Below, in pieces: positions 52,277 to 62,635 of a stretch of DNA of 64,000 bases. The DNA comes from Nitratiruptor sp. (lineage in GTDB: Bacteria > Campylobacterota > Campylobacteria > Campylobacterales > Nitratiruptoraceae). A model generated the notes under the pieces. The model had not been told where the DNA came from and made no database searches. It saw nothing but the letters and a program-made list of their open reading frames with translations. The position numbers and the translations under genes are program-made. The first letter of the stretch is position 1. Each line of letters begins with the position of its first letter. The DNA is taken from assembly GCA_009659925.1 (NCBI GenBank), contig PUXW01000018.1:1-64000 (forward strand). The letters run 5' to 3'.

Positions 52277-53473
52277 ATGAAACTACTGCTGATCAACAAG
52301 AACCCTGTGGTCTCTCGGATGATGCAAATGAGCGTGCCAAAGGCGGGTTTCGACATCGAAGAGTGTGAGAGCGTCTACGACCTGCCCACGGGCCAGTACG
52401 ATGTGGTGGTGATCGACGATGAGATGTATGATCAAAACTTCCTCCAGGAGATCAAACGGAGCATCGATTTTCATAAGCTCGGGATCATCACCTCGGCCAA
52501 GAACAGCGCCCTGGATGAGTTCGACTTCGTCTTGACCAAACCCTTCCTCCCTACGGACCTCATCGAGATCTTGCGGCGGGTCAAAGGGGAGATCGAAGCG
52601 AGTGGAGGCCAAGGCAGCGGAGGGAGTACGACCCCCTTCCAGGAAGAGAGCTTTCTTGGGGCTCAGGAGCGCATTGTCGAGATCGAGGAGAGCCACGAAG
52701 AGTCTCCCTTCGTCGAACAGCCCCAAAGCAAAGGGGGACTCCTCAAGGAGGAGGAGGTCCAAGAGGTGGCCCAGCTCCTCGAAGAGCCCCAAGAACCTCA
52801 GCCCACAATCGCCCCCCTCAAGGAGGAGGCTCCCTTTGGCGGGCTAGCCGAGCCCTCCCTCCAGGAGCCGGCACCCAGCCCCTTCGAGTCGACCCCCCTC
52901 CAATCAGAGCCAAGCCCTTTGGGCCAGGAAGTTGCTTCAAGCCCCTTTGAGACTCCTGCTCAAGAGCCACCCTTTGCCACCCAAGAACCCGTACTCGGTC
53001 AAGAGGGGAATTTGGCGACCCAGCCTACCATCGCCCCCCTCAAGGAGGAGGCTCCCTTTGGCGGGCTAGCCGAGCCCTCCCTCCAGGAGCCAGCACCCAG
53101 CCCCTTCGAGTCGACCCCCCTCCAACCAGAGCCAAGCCCTCTGGCTCAAGAGCCTCCCACCCAGGATCCTAGCTCTCCTCCACCAGCCTCTCCATCTACC
53201 CCCTCAAGCCCCGAGCCAATTGCGCTCCAGGAGGATGAGCCAACTCCCAAGCCCTTTACCAAAACCATCTCTGCCGATGCCCTCTTGGAGGATGTGAAAG
53301 AGCGCGAGCTTCCACCCCAAGAGCCTTCCTCTACCTCCCAGACAGAGGATCGTCTCCAAAATCTCAAGCAAGAGTTGGGGGGCCTCGATTTTCGGGGATT
53401 GCGCCAAATCCTCGATGGAATGCAACTTGAAATTACCATCAAAATCTCCTATCCGGATGAGCGGGAGCGATGA
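52277..53473 (+). CDS. ChePep-like protein with receiver-like domain and Pro/Glu-rich repeats
   Basis: The 398-aa protein has an N-terminal receiver-like domain (about 1-110; the acidic DD pair is replaced by IN, though VVVIDDEMYD keeps an acidic site), a long Pro/Glu-rich region (about 120-350) with a 40-residue block duplicated 74 residues apart, and a conserved C-terminal part (LKQELGGLDFRGLRQILDGMQLEITIKISYPDE in parts). This is the layout of the Helicobacter ChePep/HP0322 poly-E protein, which sits at the pole and controls chemotaxis, also just before gmk. It overlaps gmk by 4 nt. Confidence 0.8.
   Translation: MKLLLINKNPVVSRMMQMSVPKAGFDIEECESVYDLPTGQYDVVVIDDEMYDQNFLQEIKRSIDFHKLGIITSAKNSALDEFDFVLTKPFLPTDLIEILRRVKGEIEASGGQGSGGSTTPFQEESFLGAQERIVEIEESHEESPFVEQPQSKGGLLKEEEVQEVAQLLEEPQEPQPTIAPLKEEAPFGGLAEPSLQEPAPSPFESTPLQSEPSPLGQEVASSPFETPAQEPPFATQEPVLGQEGNLATQPTIAPLKEEAPFGGLAEPSLQEPAPSPFESTPLQPEPSPLAQEPPTQDPSSPPPASPSTPSSPEPIALQEDEPTPKPFTKTISADALLEDVKERELPPQEPSSTSQTEDRLQNLKQELGGLDFRGLRQILDGMQLEITIKISYPDERER
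52799..53140 (+). repeat. 120-bp direct repeat inside the chePep-like gene
   Basis: Copies at 52799-52918 and 53021-53140 are identical except at about five positions. The offset is 222 bp (74 codons), so the frame is kept. Each encodes a block beginning QPTIAPLKEEAPFGGLAEP. The near-identity at the third base points to a recent duplication or ongoing gene conversion. Confidence 0.93.
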
Positions 53474-54093
53474 GGTTGAAACGGGGTGCCTGTCTGCTCC
53501 TCTCGGGACCCAGTGGTTCTGGGAAGAGCACCCTCATTCGGGAACTGCTCCAACACGATCCCAACATCTACTTTAGCATCTCTACCACCACCCGAGGGAA
53601 GCGCCCTGGCGAGCAAGAGGGGCGGGACTACTTCTTCGTCACCAAGGAGCAGTTTGAAGAGGCCATTGCCGCGGGAGCCTTTTTGGAGTGGGCTAAGGTC
53701 CACGAACACTACTACGGCACGGCTCTAGCCCCAGTGATGGAGGCCATCGAGGCTGGGAAATTGGTCCTCTTCGATGTGGATGTCCAGGGCTTTGAAGCGA
53801 TCATGAAGAGTCAACTGGCCGAAATTACGACCAGCGTCTTCATCACCACCCCGACTTTAAGCGAGTTGCGGCGGCGCCTGGAGGCCCGGGGAAGCGACGA
53901 TCCGGCTACAATCGAGCGCCGTTTGCAAAACGCCAAGGAGGAGATTGTCTACATGCCACGCTACGACTATGTCCTCATCAACGACGATCTGGCCAAGAGC
54001 CGGAAGAAGATCTTCGCCCTCGCCGAGGTAGCCCGCCTCAAACATAGCCGTCAGGAGTTGGAGGCCTTCGTCGAGTTGTGGGTGCGCTCTTGA
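53470..54093 (+). CDS. gmk: guanylate kinase
   Basis: The 207-aa enzyme has the P-loop [17 protein letters not shown], the GMP-binding [20 protein letters not shown] and [12 protein letters not shown]. It phosphorylates GMP to GDP. It is coupled by overlap to the chePep-like gene. tatA follows after 70 nt. Confidence 0.98.
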   Translation: MRLKRGACLLLSGPSGSGKSTLIRELLQHDPNIYFSISTTTRGKRPGEQEGRDYFFVTKEQFEEAIAAGAFLEWAKVHEHYYGTALAPVMEAIEAGKLVLFDVDVQGFEAIMKSQLAEITTSVFITTPTLSELRRRLEARGSDDPATIERRLQNAKEEIVYMPRYDYVLINDDLAKSRKKIFALAEVARLKHSRQELEAFVELWVRS

Positions 54094-54163
54094 TCAGTGG
54101 CCTTTTAAGAAAAGTTGTTGTATCATTGTGGGTGTCCATTTGCAATTGAAGGAGGGTGTTCTC

Positions 54164-54433
54164 ATGGGTATGCCAAGTATGCCGGAACTGTTGGTGATCC
54201 TTGCCATCGTCGTCTTGCTCTTTGGAGCCAAGAAGATTCCCGAACTGGCTAAAGGGATCGGGGCAGGGATCAAGAACTTCAAGAAGGCGATGCGTGACGA
54301 TGATGAGGAGTTGGGGAACAAGGAGGAGCGGCCCCAAGTAGCCCAAGGAGCCCCTTCCCAGTCGACGACGGCCCAGCCTCAAGGGAGCCAAACCCACCAG
54401 ACGGCTCAAACCAGCGAGCAGCCCAAGGCCTAA
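54164..54433 (+). CDS. tatA: twin-arginine translocase protein TatA
   Basis: The 89-aa protein starts at ATG 54164 with GAAGGAGGG upstream. It has the short membrane helix [28 protein letters not shown] with the FGAKKIPEL hinge and an amphipathic helix, then a Gln/Thr-rich tail. It forms the export pore for folded proteins such as the Rieske subunit. It stands alone, without tatC beside it. Confidence 0.95.
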   Translation: MGMPSMPELLVILAIVVLLFGAKKIPELAKGIGAGIKNFKKAMRDDDEELGNKEERPQVAQGAPSQSTTAQPQGSQTHQTAQTSEQPKA

Positions 54434-54445
54434 GGGGGCGTTAGC

Positions 54446-56035
54446 TTGAGACGGACCATCCAAGAGGAGCTGGGAAAAGAGCTTGAGGGGGTCCATCCCC
54501 TCGTCCTGGAGCGCCCGAAAGAGCGGAAATTTGGCCACTACGCCACCCCAATCGCCTTCGCCCTCGCCAAGAGGGAGCGCAAGAGTCCCCACCTCATCGC
54601 CCAAGAGTTGGCCCAGCGCTTCGTGGACAATCCGATCTTCGAGCGGGTCGAGCCGGTGGGCGGCTACATCAACTTCAAGCTGAGCGAATCCTTCCTCGAC
54701 CGCTATGCAACCTGGGCCCTTGAGCATGAAGAGCGCTTCGGGGCTCAAGAGATGGGGGAGCGGATCCATCTGGAGTTCGTGAGCGCCAACCCAACGGGGC
54801 CATTGCATATTGGCCATGCCCGGGGAGCGGTGATGGGGGAGGCCCTGGCAAGGATCGGGCGCCACTTGGGCAACGAGATCCTCAAAGAGTACTACATCAA
54901 CGATGCGGGGAACCAGATCTATCTGCTTGGCCTCTCCATCTATCTGGCGGCCCGAGAGGAGCTGGGCCTGCCAGCAGAAAGGCCCGAAGAGTACTATCGT
55001 GGTGAGTATATCCGGGATCTGGCCCAAGAGGCTATCCAACACTTTGGATCTGAGGCCTTTGAGAGGGAAGAGGTGATTGAAGAGCTCGCTGAGTGGGGGA
55101 AGGATCGGATGATGGAGCTCATCCGGGCCGATCTAGCTAGGGTCGGGATCACCTTCGACCGCTTCGTGAGCGAGAAGGCCCTATACCAGCAGTGGGATGA
55201 GGTCCTCGCCCTCTTGAAGGAGCGTGGAGCTATCTACGAGCGAGATGGAAAGCTTTGGCTGCGCTCAAGCCTTTACGGGGATGAGAAGGATCGGGTCGTC
55301 GTCCGGGAGGATGGACGCCCCACCTATTTGGCCGGGGATATTATCTACCACTACCGCAAGTTCCAAGAGGGCTTCGATCGCTACATCAACATCTGGGGAG
55401 CCGACCACCACGGCTATATCCCCCGGCTCAAAGCGGCCATCAAATTCCTGGGATTCGATCCCCAGCGGCTCGAAGTGCTCCTAGCCCAGATGGTCAGCCT
55501 CCTCAAGGGGGGAGAGCCCTTCAAGATGAGTAAGCGGGCCGGTACCTTCATCCTGATGCGCGATGTGGTAGAGGAGATGGGGGCCGACGCTCTCAAGTTC
55601 ATCTTCCTCTCCAAAAAGAGCGATACCCATCTGGAATTTGACATCGATTTGCTCCAGCGGGAAGATAGTTCCAACCCCATCTACTACATCAACTACGCCC
55701 ATGCCCGGGTCCACTCCCTCCTGGATAGGGCCGGCAAGGAGGCGGGGGAACTAGTGGCCATCCCCCTGGAGGGTCTCAATGAAGATGCCAAGGATCTCCT
55801 CTTTAGCGCCCTCCTTCTGCCGGAGGTCCTGGAGGATGCCTTCACCAAGCGGGAAGTCCAGCGGCTCACCGATTACCTCAAGGCCCTTGCGGCCCAGTTC
55901 CACAGCTTCTACAACAAGCACAAGGTCATCGGGAGCGAGTATGAGGAGCGCTACCTCAAGCTCTCCCTCGTTGTGGCCCTTTCCATTCGGGTCGGATTGA
56001 GACTGCTAGGGATCGAGGCAAAACGAAGGATGTAG
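54446..56035 (+). CDS. argS: arginyl-tRNA synthetase
   Basis: The 529-aa enzyme begins at TTG 54446 after TAAGGGGG. It has the Add1-type N-terminal domain ([23 protein letters not shown]), HIGH-type motif [15 protein letters not shown] and the KMSKR loop ([11 protein letters not shown]), then the DALR anticodon domain. No ATG start is available at the expected place. It is followed by rsfS at the next base. Confidence 0.97.
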   Translation: MRRTIQEELGKELEGVHPLVLERPKERKFGHYATPIAFALAKRERKSPHLIAQELAQRFVDNPIFERVEPVGGYINFKLSESFLDRYATWALEHEERFGAQEMGERIHLEFVSANPTGPLHIGHARGAVMGEALARIGRHLGNEILKEYYINDAGNQIYLLGLSIYLAAREELGLPAERPEEYYRGEYIRDLAQEAIQHFGSEAFEREEVIEELAEWGKDRMMELIRADLARVGITFDRFVSEKALYQQWDEVLALLKERGAIYERDGKLWLRSSLYGDEKDRVVVREDGRPTYLAGDIIYHYRKFQEGFDRYINIWGADHHGYIPRLKAAIKFLGFDPQRLEVLLAQMVSLLKGGEPFKMSKRAGTFILMRDVVEEMGADALKFIFLSKKSDTHLEFDIDLLQREDSSNPIYYINYAHARVHSLLDRAGKEAGELVAIPLEGLNEDAKDLLFSALLLPEVLEDAFTKREVQRLTDYLKALAAQFHSFYNKHKVIGSEYEERYLKLSLVVALSIRVGLRLLGIEAKRRM

Positions 56036-56374
56036 ATGATCGATCGACGCGTAGCGCGGATCAAGGAGATTCTCGAAGGGAAAAAGGGGGAGGATGTGGC
56101 CATCTTCGACATGACCCCCAGCGGCTATTTCGTGGACCGGGTCGTGATTGCCACCTCCTCCAGCGACAAACATACCGCAGCTCTTCTCGATAGCCTCAAG
56201 GAGCAGCTCAAACCAGAGGAGGAGTTCCTCCAGGTCGATGCCTCGGACGAGTGGATTGTTGTGGATCTTGGGGATATCCTGGTCCACCTCATGACCCAGC
56301 CCTACCGCCAGAAGTACCAGATCGAAGCCTTCTTGCGCGAGCTGCTTGGCGGTAGAAGTTCAGAATCGACCTAG
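56036..56374 (+). CDS. rsfS: ribosomal silencing factor
   Basis: The 112-aa protein starts at ATG 56036, next to the argS stop. It has KKGEDVAIFDMTPSGYFVDRVVIATSSSDKHTAAL and the DEWIVVDLGDILVHLMTQPYRQKYQIEAF tail (read in parts), which mark the RsfS/Iojap family. It binds L14 and blocks subunit joining in starvation. Its last 86 nt overlap nadD antisense. Confidence 0.95.
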   Translation: MIDRRVARIKEILEGKKGEDVAIFDMTPSGYFVDRVVIATSSSDKHTAALLDSLKEQLKPEEEFLQVDASDEWIVVDLGDILVHLMTQPYRQKYQIEAFLRELLGGRSSEST

Positions 56375-56876
56375 CGATCCGGGGCGGGAGGAGGCGTCGT
56401 TCCATCTGGGAGCGTAGCTGGGTGGAACTGATGGGAATGTGCAAAGGGATGGTCCGATAGGGGACTCTACGCCGCTGGCGGCCCCTGGTAAAGACGATGA
56501 AGGTCACCTCCTTGCGAAGTCTGGGGAAGGCTTTCCATTTGGGCAGGCTAGCCAAATTGTCACTGCCGATGAGGAGGTAGATCCTCTTGGGGGCCCAGCG
56601 CCGCTTGATGTAGGCTACCGTCTCAATGGTATAGACTGGACGCTGACGGCGGATTTCAAAGTCGAGGACCCGGACTTTGGGTTGGTTGGCAAAGAGCTTT
56701 TTGAGCCAGGCGAGGCGCAGATGGGGTGGAGCGAAGAAGCGCTCCTTGAAGGGGTTGCGGTAAGTAGGAACCACGAAGAGCAAGTGGATTGGAAGGGTTT
56801 CGAGGGCTTTGGTCACGATGGCCAGATGGCCCTTGTGGGGGGGATCGAAACTTCCCCCAAAGATGGCAACCTCCAT
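56289..56876 (-). CDS. nadD: nicotinate-nucleotide adenylyltransferase
   Basis: The 195-aa enzyme starts at ATG 56876 (MEVAIFGGSFDPPHKGHLAIV). It has the HxGH-type motif (HKGH), YRNPFK and the C-terminal ISSTQLR. It makes deamido-NAD from nicotinate mononucleotide. About 28 C-terminal residues (ending RARRLRSGTSGGRAGS) come from the strand opposite rsfS and look like an unneeded extension. Confidence 0.95.
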   Translation of the reverse strand: MEVAIFGGSFDPPHKGHLAIVTKALETLPIHLLFVVPTYRNPFKERFFAPPHLRLAWLKKLFANQPKVRVLDFEIRRQRPVYTIETVAYIKRRWAPKRIYLLIGSDNLASLPKWKAFPRLRKEVTFIVFTRGRQRRRVPYRTIPLHIPISSTQLRSQMERRLLPPRIARSILNFYRQAARARRLRSGTSGGRAGS

Positions 56877-56943
56877 GGTAGGCCTTTTTGGTTGGATTAT
56901 AGCCACTTTTACAAAGGCGTGGCAAGGGATGTGTGAGGAGAGT

Positions 56944-57930
56944 ATGGTACGAATCGGGATCAACGGATTTGGACGGATTGGACGGGCGCTGGTACGGGAG
57001 GCCTTTCGCAGGGGCGATGTGGCGGTAGTGGCTATCAACGATGTGATGGATTTGGAGATGGCCGCCTACTTGCTCCGTTTCGATTCGGTCCATGGGAGTT
57101 TCCCCTTAAGGGTGGAGGTGGAAGAGGGGGGATTGGTAGTAGATGGGTGTGCGATCTCGTATAGCCAACAGCCCCACCCCTCGATGATTCAAGGCCCCGA
57201 GGTAGATGTAGCCATCGAGGCTACGGGCCGCTTCACCAATAGCGCCGACGCCAAGGGCCACCTCTCCTATGCCAAACGGGTCATCATCTCGGCTCCGGCT
57301 ACCGACGAGACCCCTACCTTCGTCTATGGGATCAACCATCACCGCTATGCTGGAGAGCCGATCCTCTCCAACGCTTCGTGTACCACCAACTGCCTTGCCC
57401 CCATCGCCCAGGCCATCCACCGCTCCTTCGGGATCGCCCAAGCCCTTATGACCACTGTCCACAGCTACACCATCGACCAGAATCTCCTGGACGCTGCCCA
57501 TCCCCGAGACATCCGGCGGGCCAGAGCGGCGGCGATCAACCTGGTTCCCACTACCACCGGGGCGGCCCGGGCTATAGCCAAGGTCTTGCCGGAGTTGGCC
57601 GGACGTTTCGATGGACGGAGTGTGCGGGTTCCTGTAGCCGATGTGAGTATGATGGATCTCACCCTCGTGTTGGAGCGTCAGGGAGATGTGGAGGGGATCA
57701 ACCAGGCCCTGGAGGCTTTTGGAAGGGAGCATCCCGAGATCCTCGCCATCGATTGGGATCGGCGGGTCTCCACCGACTTCCTCGGCGCCCCCTTCAGTGC
57801 CATCGTCGCAGCCGACTTGACCCAAGTTGTTGGGGAGAGGCTGGTGAAGGTAATGGCTTGGTATGATAACGAGTACGGTTACGCCAATAGGGTGCTCGAT
57901 ATGGCAAAGTTCGTGGCCAAAGGAGTCTAA
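56944..57930 (+). CDS. gapA: glyceraldehyde-3-phosphate dehydrogenase
   Basis: The 328-aa enzyme starts at ATG 56944. It has [19 protein letters not shown], the catalytic C146 in [12 protein letters not shown] and a C-terminal SWYDNE-like WYDNEYGY. It converts glyceraldehyde 3-phosphate to 1,3-bisphosphoglycerate. It shares a base with pgk (TAATG) and opens the gapA-pgk-tpiA-fabI operon. Confidence 0.98.
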   Translation: MVRIGINGFGRIGRALVREAFRRGDVAVVAINDVMDLEMAAYLLRFDSVHGSFPLRVEVEEGGLVVDGCAISYSQQPHPSMIQGPEVDVAIEATGRFTNSADAKGHLSYAKRVIISAPATDETPTFVYGINHHRYAGEPILSNASCTTNCLAPIAQAIHRSFGIAQALMTTVHSYTIDQNLLDAAHPRDIRRARAAAINLVPTTTGAARAIAKVLPELAGRFDGRSVRVPVADVSMMDLTLVLERQGDVEGINQALEAFGREHPEILAIDWDRRVSTDFLGAPFSAIVAADLTQVVGERLVKVMAWYDNEYGYANRVLDMAKFVAKGV

Positions 57931-59126
57931 TGCACATTCGATCGATCAAGGAGCTTCAATTTCAGCCAGGAGAGAGCGTCTTCATCCGGTGCGACTTCAA
58001 TGTCCCCATGGACGAGTATGGCAATATCACCGACGATCGCCGTATCAGGGCGGCTCTGCCCACCATTCGCTACTGTCTCGATAACGATTGTCGGGTCGTT
58101 CTAGCCAGCCACCTGGGCCGCCCCAAGGGCTTCGATGAGCGTTATTCCCTCAAACCCGTGGCCAAGCGACTCCACAAGCTGCTCAAGCAGGATGTAGCCA
58201 TTGCCGAGGATGTGGTGGGCCCCGATGCTAAGGGGAAGTTCGCGGCCCTTGAGCCCGGGGAGCTCCTCTTGCTGGAGAATTTGCGCTTTGAGCCAGGAGA
58301 GACTAGGGATGATCCAGCCTTCGCCAAGGAGTTGGCCCACTTCGGCCGCTTCTATATCAACGATGCCTTTGGAGTGAGCCATCGGGCCCACGCCTCGGTC
58401 CACGCTCTGCCCATGCTCTACGATCAAGACCACAAGGGGGCTGGATTCTTGCTCCTGAAGGAGATCAAATACCTCCACAAACTTTTAGAACATCCAACCC
58501 GCCCCTTCCTAGCCATCATCGGGGGGAGCAAGGTCTCCAGCAAGCTGGGAGCCCTAGTCAACCTCCTGCCCAAGGTGGACAAGATGATCATCGGTGGGGC
58601 GATGGCCTTCACCTTCCTCAAGGCCCTCGGAGAGGAGGTGGGCAAGAGTCTGGTAGAGGAGGAGCTCATCGAAGATGCCCGTAGGATCATGGAGGAGGCC
58701 CACAGACGGGGGGTGAAGTTCTACTTACCCGTCGATTTTGTTGTCGCCCCCGAATTGCGGGAGGATGTACCGGTGAAGTATGTGACCTACCAGGAGATCC
58801 CCAAAGAGTGGATGGGACTCGACATCGGCCTTGCTTCGACCCGCCTCTTCCGAGAGGTCCTCAACGATGTACAGACCATCATCTGGAACGGCCCCATGGG
58901 GGTCTTCGAGATCGACAAATTTGCCCGGGGATCGATGAAACTGGCCAACTATGTGGCCGAAAGCTACGCTACGAAGATCATTGGGGGTGGGGATACGGCC
59001 AGTTTGGTGAGCAAGGCCGGGGTCGACGACGAGATGACCTTCATCTCCACGGGAGGGGGAGCGAGCTTGGAGCTCCTGGAGGGCAAGGAGCTTCCTGGCA
59101 TCGTGGTCTTGATGGTGGAGGATTGA
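57930..59126 (+). CDS. pgk: phosphoglycerate kinase
   Basis: The 398-aa enzyme has [25 protein letters not shown] and the C-terminal [10 protein letters not shown] and [16 protein letters not shown]. It transfers phosphate between 1,3-bisphosphoglycerate and ADP. It stands 1 nt before tpiA. Confidence 0.98.
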   Translation: MHIRSIKELQFQPGESVFIRCDFNVPMDEYGNITDDRRIRAALPTIRYCLDNDCRVVLASHLGRPKGFDERYSLKPVAKRLHKLLKQDVAIAEDVVGPDAKGKFAALEPGELLLLENLRFEPGETRDDPAFAKELAHFGRFYINDAFGVSHRAHASVHALPMLYDQDHKGAGFLLLKEIKYLHKLLEHPTRPFLAIIGGSKVSSKLGALVNLLPKVDKMIIGGAMAFTFLKALGEEVGKSLVEEELIEDARRIMEEAHRRGVKFYLPVDFVVAPELREDVPVKYVTYQEIPKEWMGLDIGLASTRLFREVLNDVQTIIWNGPMGVFEIDKFARGSMKLANYVAESYATKIIGGGDTASLVSKAGVDDEMTFISTGGGASLELLEGKELPGIVVLMVED

Positions 59127-59127
59127 G

Positions 59128-60676
<1,549 letters not shown>

Positions 60677-60713
60677 ATTTGAGAAAAATTACTAAAATTT
60701 AAGAAAAGTTTGC

Positions 60714-60719
60714 TATAAT
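60714..60719 (+). promoter_or_regulatory. extended -10 box (TGCTATAAT) before the porin gene
   Basis: TATAAT with TG one base upstream stands 41 nt before the porin ATG, preceded by an A/T-rich run (AAAAATTACTAAAATTTAAG), the phased A/T pattern usual for strong promoters in this phylum. Confidence 0.7.
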
Positions 60720-60759
60720 TTTCGTTGTGAAGTTCCAACTTTTAGCAAAAGGAGTGAGA

Positions 60760-61974
60760 ATGAGACTGGCAAAATTGAGTCTGGCTGCCATATTGGCACT
60801 TGGTGTGAGTGCCTTCGCCGACGTCGAAAATGTAAAATTTAGCGGAGAGGCTAAACTTTATTATGATACGACCGATAAAGACCCTTATGACCTTTTCGAT
60901 CAGAGTGCTTCCCGGGGACAGGCAGCCGCCACTTTGGCCATGAGCGCCGATCTGGCCGATGGGGTTGCTGGAAAAATCGCCGTCACTGGTCTCTCAACCC
61001 TTGGACTTGAGAACAACCTGGTCAGCAATGTCTGGGCCGGAGCTTTCAGCCGCAACGGGAACTTCGTAGGAACCTCTTCCCAGTGGTGGGTAAGCGAAGC
61101 TTGGTTGGCCAAGACTTTCGGTAACACGACTCTGAAAATCGGTCGTCAAGAGCTCAACACCCCCCTCGCCTTTTCTGAAAAGTGGAACATCGTCTCCAAC
61201 ACCTTCGATGCAGCCGTCTTGCTCAACAACGACCTGCCAGAGACAACCCTTGTTGGTGCTTGGGTCGGTCGCGGAAATGGGGCTGCTGGTCAGGTAGTCT
61301 ATGGCGTTGAGAATGGGACCGATCCATTCGACACCTACGCTAAAGAACTGGGTGGAGAGGGAGCCTACGCTGTTGCTGCCATTACCAAGCTGATCCCAAT
61401 GACCACCGCCCAGTTGTGGTACTACAATGTTGTCCAAGTTGCTCAAGCTTGGTGGCTCCAAGCAGATGTGGACTTGAAAGATGCCCTTCCAGGCCTTGGC
61501 TTTGGACTCCAGTATGCTAGCATCGACCCGGATGCACCCCAGGCCGACACGGCAAATGCATGGGCTGTGAAACTGAGCTATAACATGGATGGCCTCAATC
61601 TGGCTGCCGCTTACTCTGCAACCGATGAGGATGGAGCGGTGCCAATCGCCAACACAGCGACAGGACTCATTGGTTCTCAATCCAAGCTCTATACCGAGGC
61701 TTGGTGGAACTATGGCTACGTCGGTCTGCCCGACACCAATACCTTCATGCTCAGTGCTGCCTATACCCTCGAAGGTATTGCAGATCTCTACGCCCAGTAC
61801 ACCAGCGCCGATACTGGGAAGAACAACGCAGATATGAACGAGTTCACCTTGACCGCCAGCAAATCGTTCGGCAACCTGGCAACAACTTTGGCCTACATCT
61901 ACACCGATGCCGACGATCAAAACGACGGAAGCAGCTACAACACCGTACAGCTCTACTTCACCTACAGCTTCTAA
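60760..61974 (+). CDS. major outer-membrane porin
   Basis: The 404-aa protein starts at ATG 60760 with AAAGGAG upstream. It has a signal peptide (LAKLSLAAILALGVSAFA|D), many alternating beta-strands and a C-terminal Phe (LYFTYSF) as required for outer-membrane insertion. It resembles the Campylobacterota OprD/MOMP-like porins. Its own strong promoter and terminator and more AT-rich codons suggest high expression. Confidence 0.9.
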   Translation: MRLAKLSLAAILALGVSAFADVENVKFSGEAKLYYDTTDKDPYDLFDQSASRGQAAATLAMSADLADGVAGKIAVTGLSTLGLENNLVSNVWAGAFSRNGNFVGTSSQWWVSEAWLAKTFGNTTLKIGRQELNTPLAFSEKWNIVSNTFDAAVLLNNDLPETTLVGAWVGRGNGAAGQVVYGVENGTDPFDTYAKELGGEGAYAVAAITKLIPMTTAQLWYYNVVQVAQAWWLQADVDLKDALPGLGFGLQYASIDPDAPQADTANAWAVKLSYNMDGLNLAAAYSATDEDGAVPIANTATGLIGSQSKLYTEAWWNYGYVGLPDTNTFMLSAAYTLEGIADLYAQYTSADTGKNNADMNEFTLTASKSFGNLATTLAYIYTDADDQNDGSSYNTVQLYFTYSF

Positions 61975-61982
61975 ATCTTCCC

Positions 61983-62008
61983 AGGGGCCCGGGGGCCCCT
62001 CCCCTTTT
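61983..62008 (+). terminator. terminator after the porin gene
   Basis: AGGGGCCC-GG-GGGCCCCT is an 8-bp perfect stem with a short centre, followed by CCCCTTTT, and begins 8 nt after the porin stop. It fits a strong Rho-independent terminator. Confidence 0.85.
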
Positions 62009-62032
62009 ACCTAGCTTTAATGGAACTTCCTT

Positions 62033-62038
62033 TACAAT
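62033..62038 (+). promoter_or_regulatory. -10 box (TACAAT) before the 62072 gene
   Basis: TTTACAATAG lies 34 nt before the ATG at 62072, just after the porin terminator, so the next gene begins a new transcript. Confidence 0.5.
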
Positions 62039-62071
62039 AGGGTAAAAGAAAGTTCTTCCCAAAGGCGGTCT

Positions 62072-62635
62072 ATGAAACCATCACTTCTGCTTGCGGCTCT
62101 CTCCGCTTTCTTGATTGCAGACTCTTATGTAACCCTCGACAATGGAAAGACGATCCACTTGAAAGATGATGGAACCTGGGAAGAGGTCAAGGTAATCAAG
62201 AAAGGGGAAAGGGAGATCGTCTTGCGACCCGATGGGACCTGGGAGGAGATTCGTCCCGAAAGTGTGGAGGGGGCCAATATCATTACCAACAAGGTGGATC
62301 AGCGTTTCAAGGATAGCCCCCTTGGGCGAGCCCTTCTAGGCCATTGGATCAGCGAGGATGGGAGGGAAGAGCTCATCTTCACCCCCAACCATGCCATCTT
62401 GAAACTGCGTTCTCGAAATGGCCTCAAAAGTTACGCTGGAAAGTGGCGGATCGAAGAGCTCGACGAGGAGCACAAACGGATCAAGGTCAATATCGGTGAG
62501 GGGGCGCGGCTGGGCTTTGTGACCTTTGGAGGAATCATGCGAACCTTGCGCTTTAGCGATGATCTGCACACCTTGTATGATGAGAGCGATCGGCTAAGCT
62601 CTATGCGGGTTTACCGCCTCCATAAGGTCAAATGA
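62072..62635 (+). CDS. secreted protein, DUF3157-like
   Basis: The 187-aa protein has a signal peptide (KPSLLLAALSAFLIADS) followed by two DGTWEE repeats (DDGTWEEVKV, PDGTWEEIRP) as in DUF3157-type proteins, where a short beta-hairpin has this repeat. A beta domain of about 90 aa ends the protein. It overlaps the permease gene by 4 nt. Function unknown. Confidence 0.65.
   Translation: MKPSLLLAALSAFLIADSYVTLDNGKTIHLKDDGTWEEVKVIKKGEREIVLRPDGTWEEIRPESVEGANIITNKVDQRFKDSPLGRALLGHWISEDGREELIFTPNHAILKLRSRNGLKSYAGKWRIEELDEEHKRIKVNIGEGARLGFVTFGGIMRTLRFSDDLHTLYDESDRLSSMRVYRLHKVK

Noticed and set aside
52799-53140. Direct repeats considered as a CRISPR or mobile element trace
   Set aside because: Only two copies, long and coding in frame with no spacers; it is a protein repeat.
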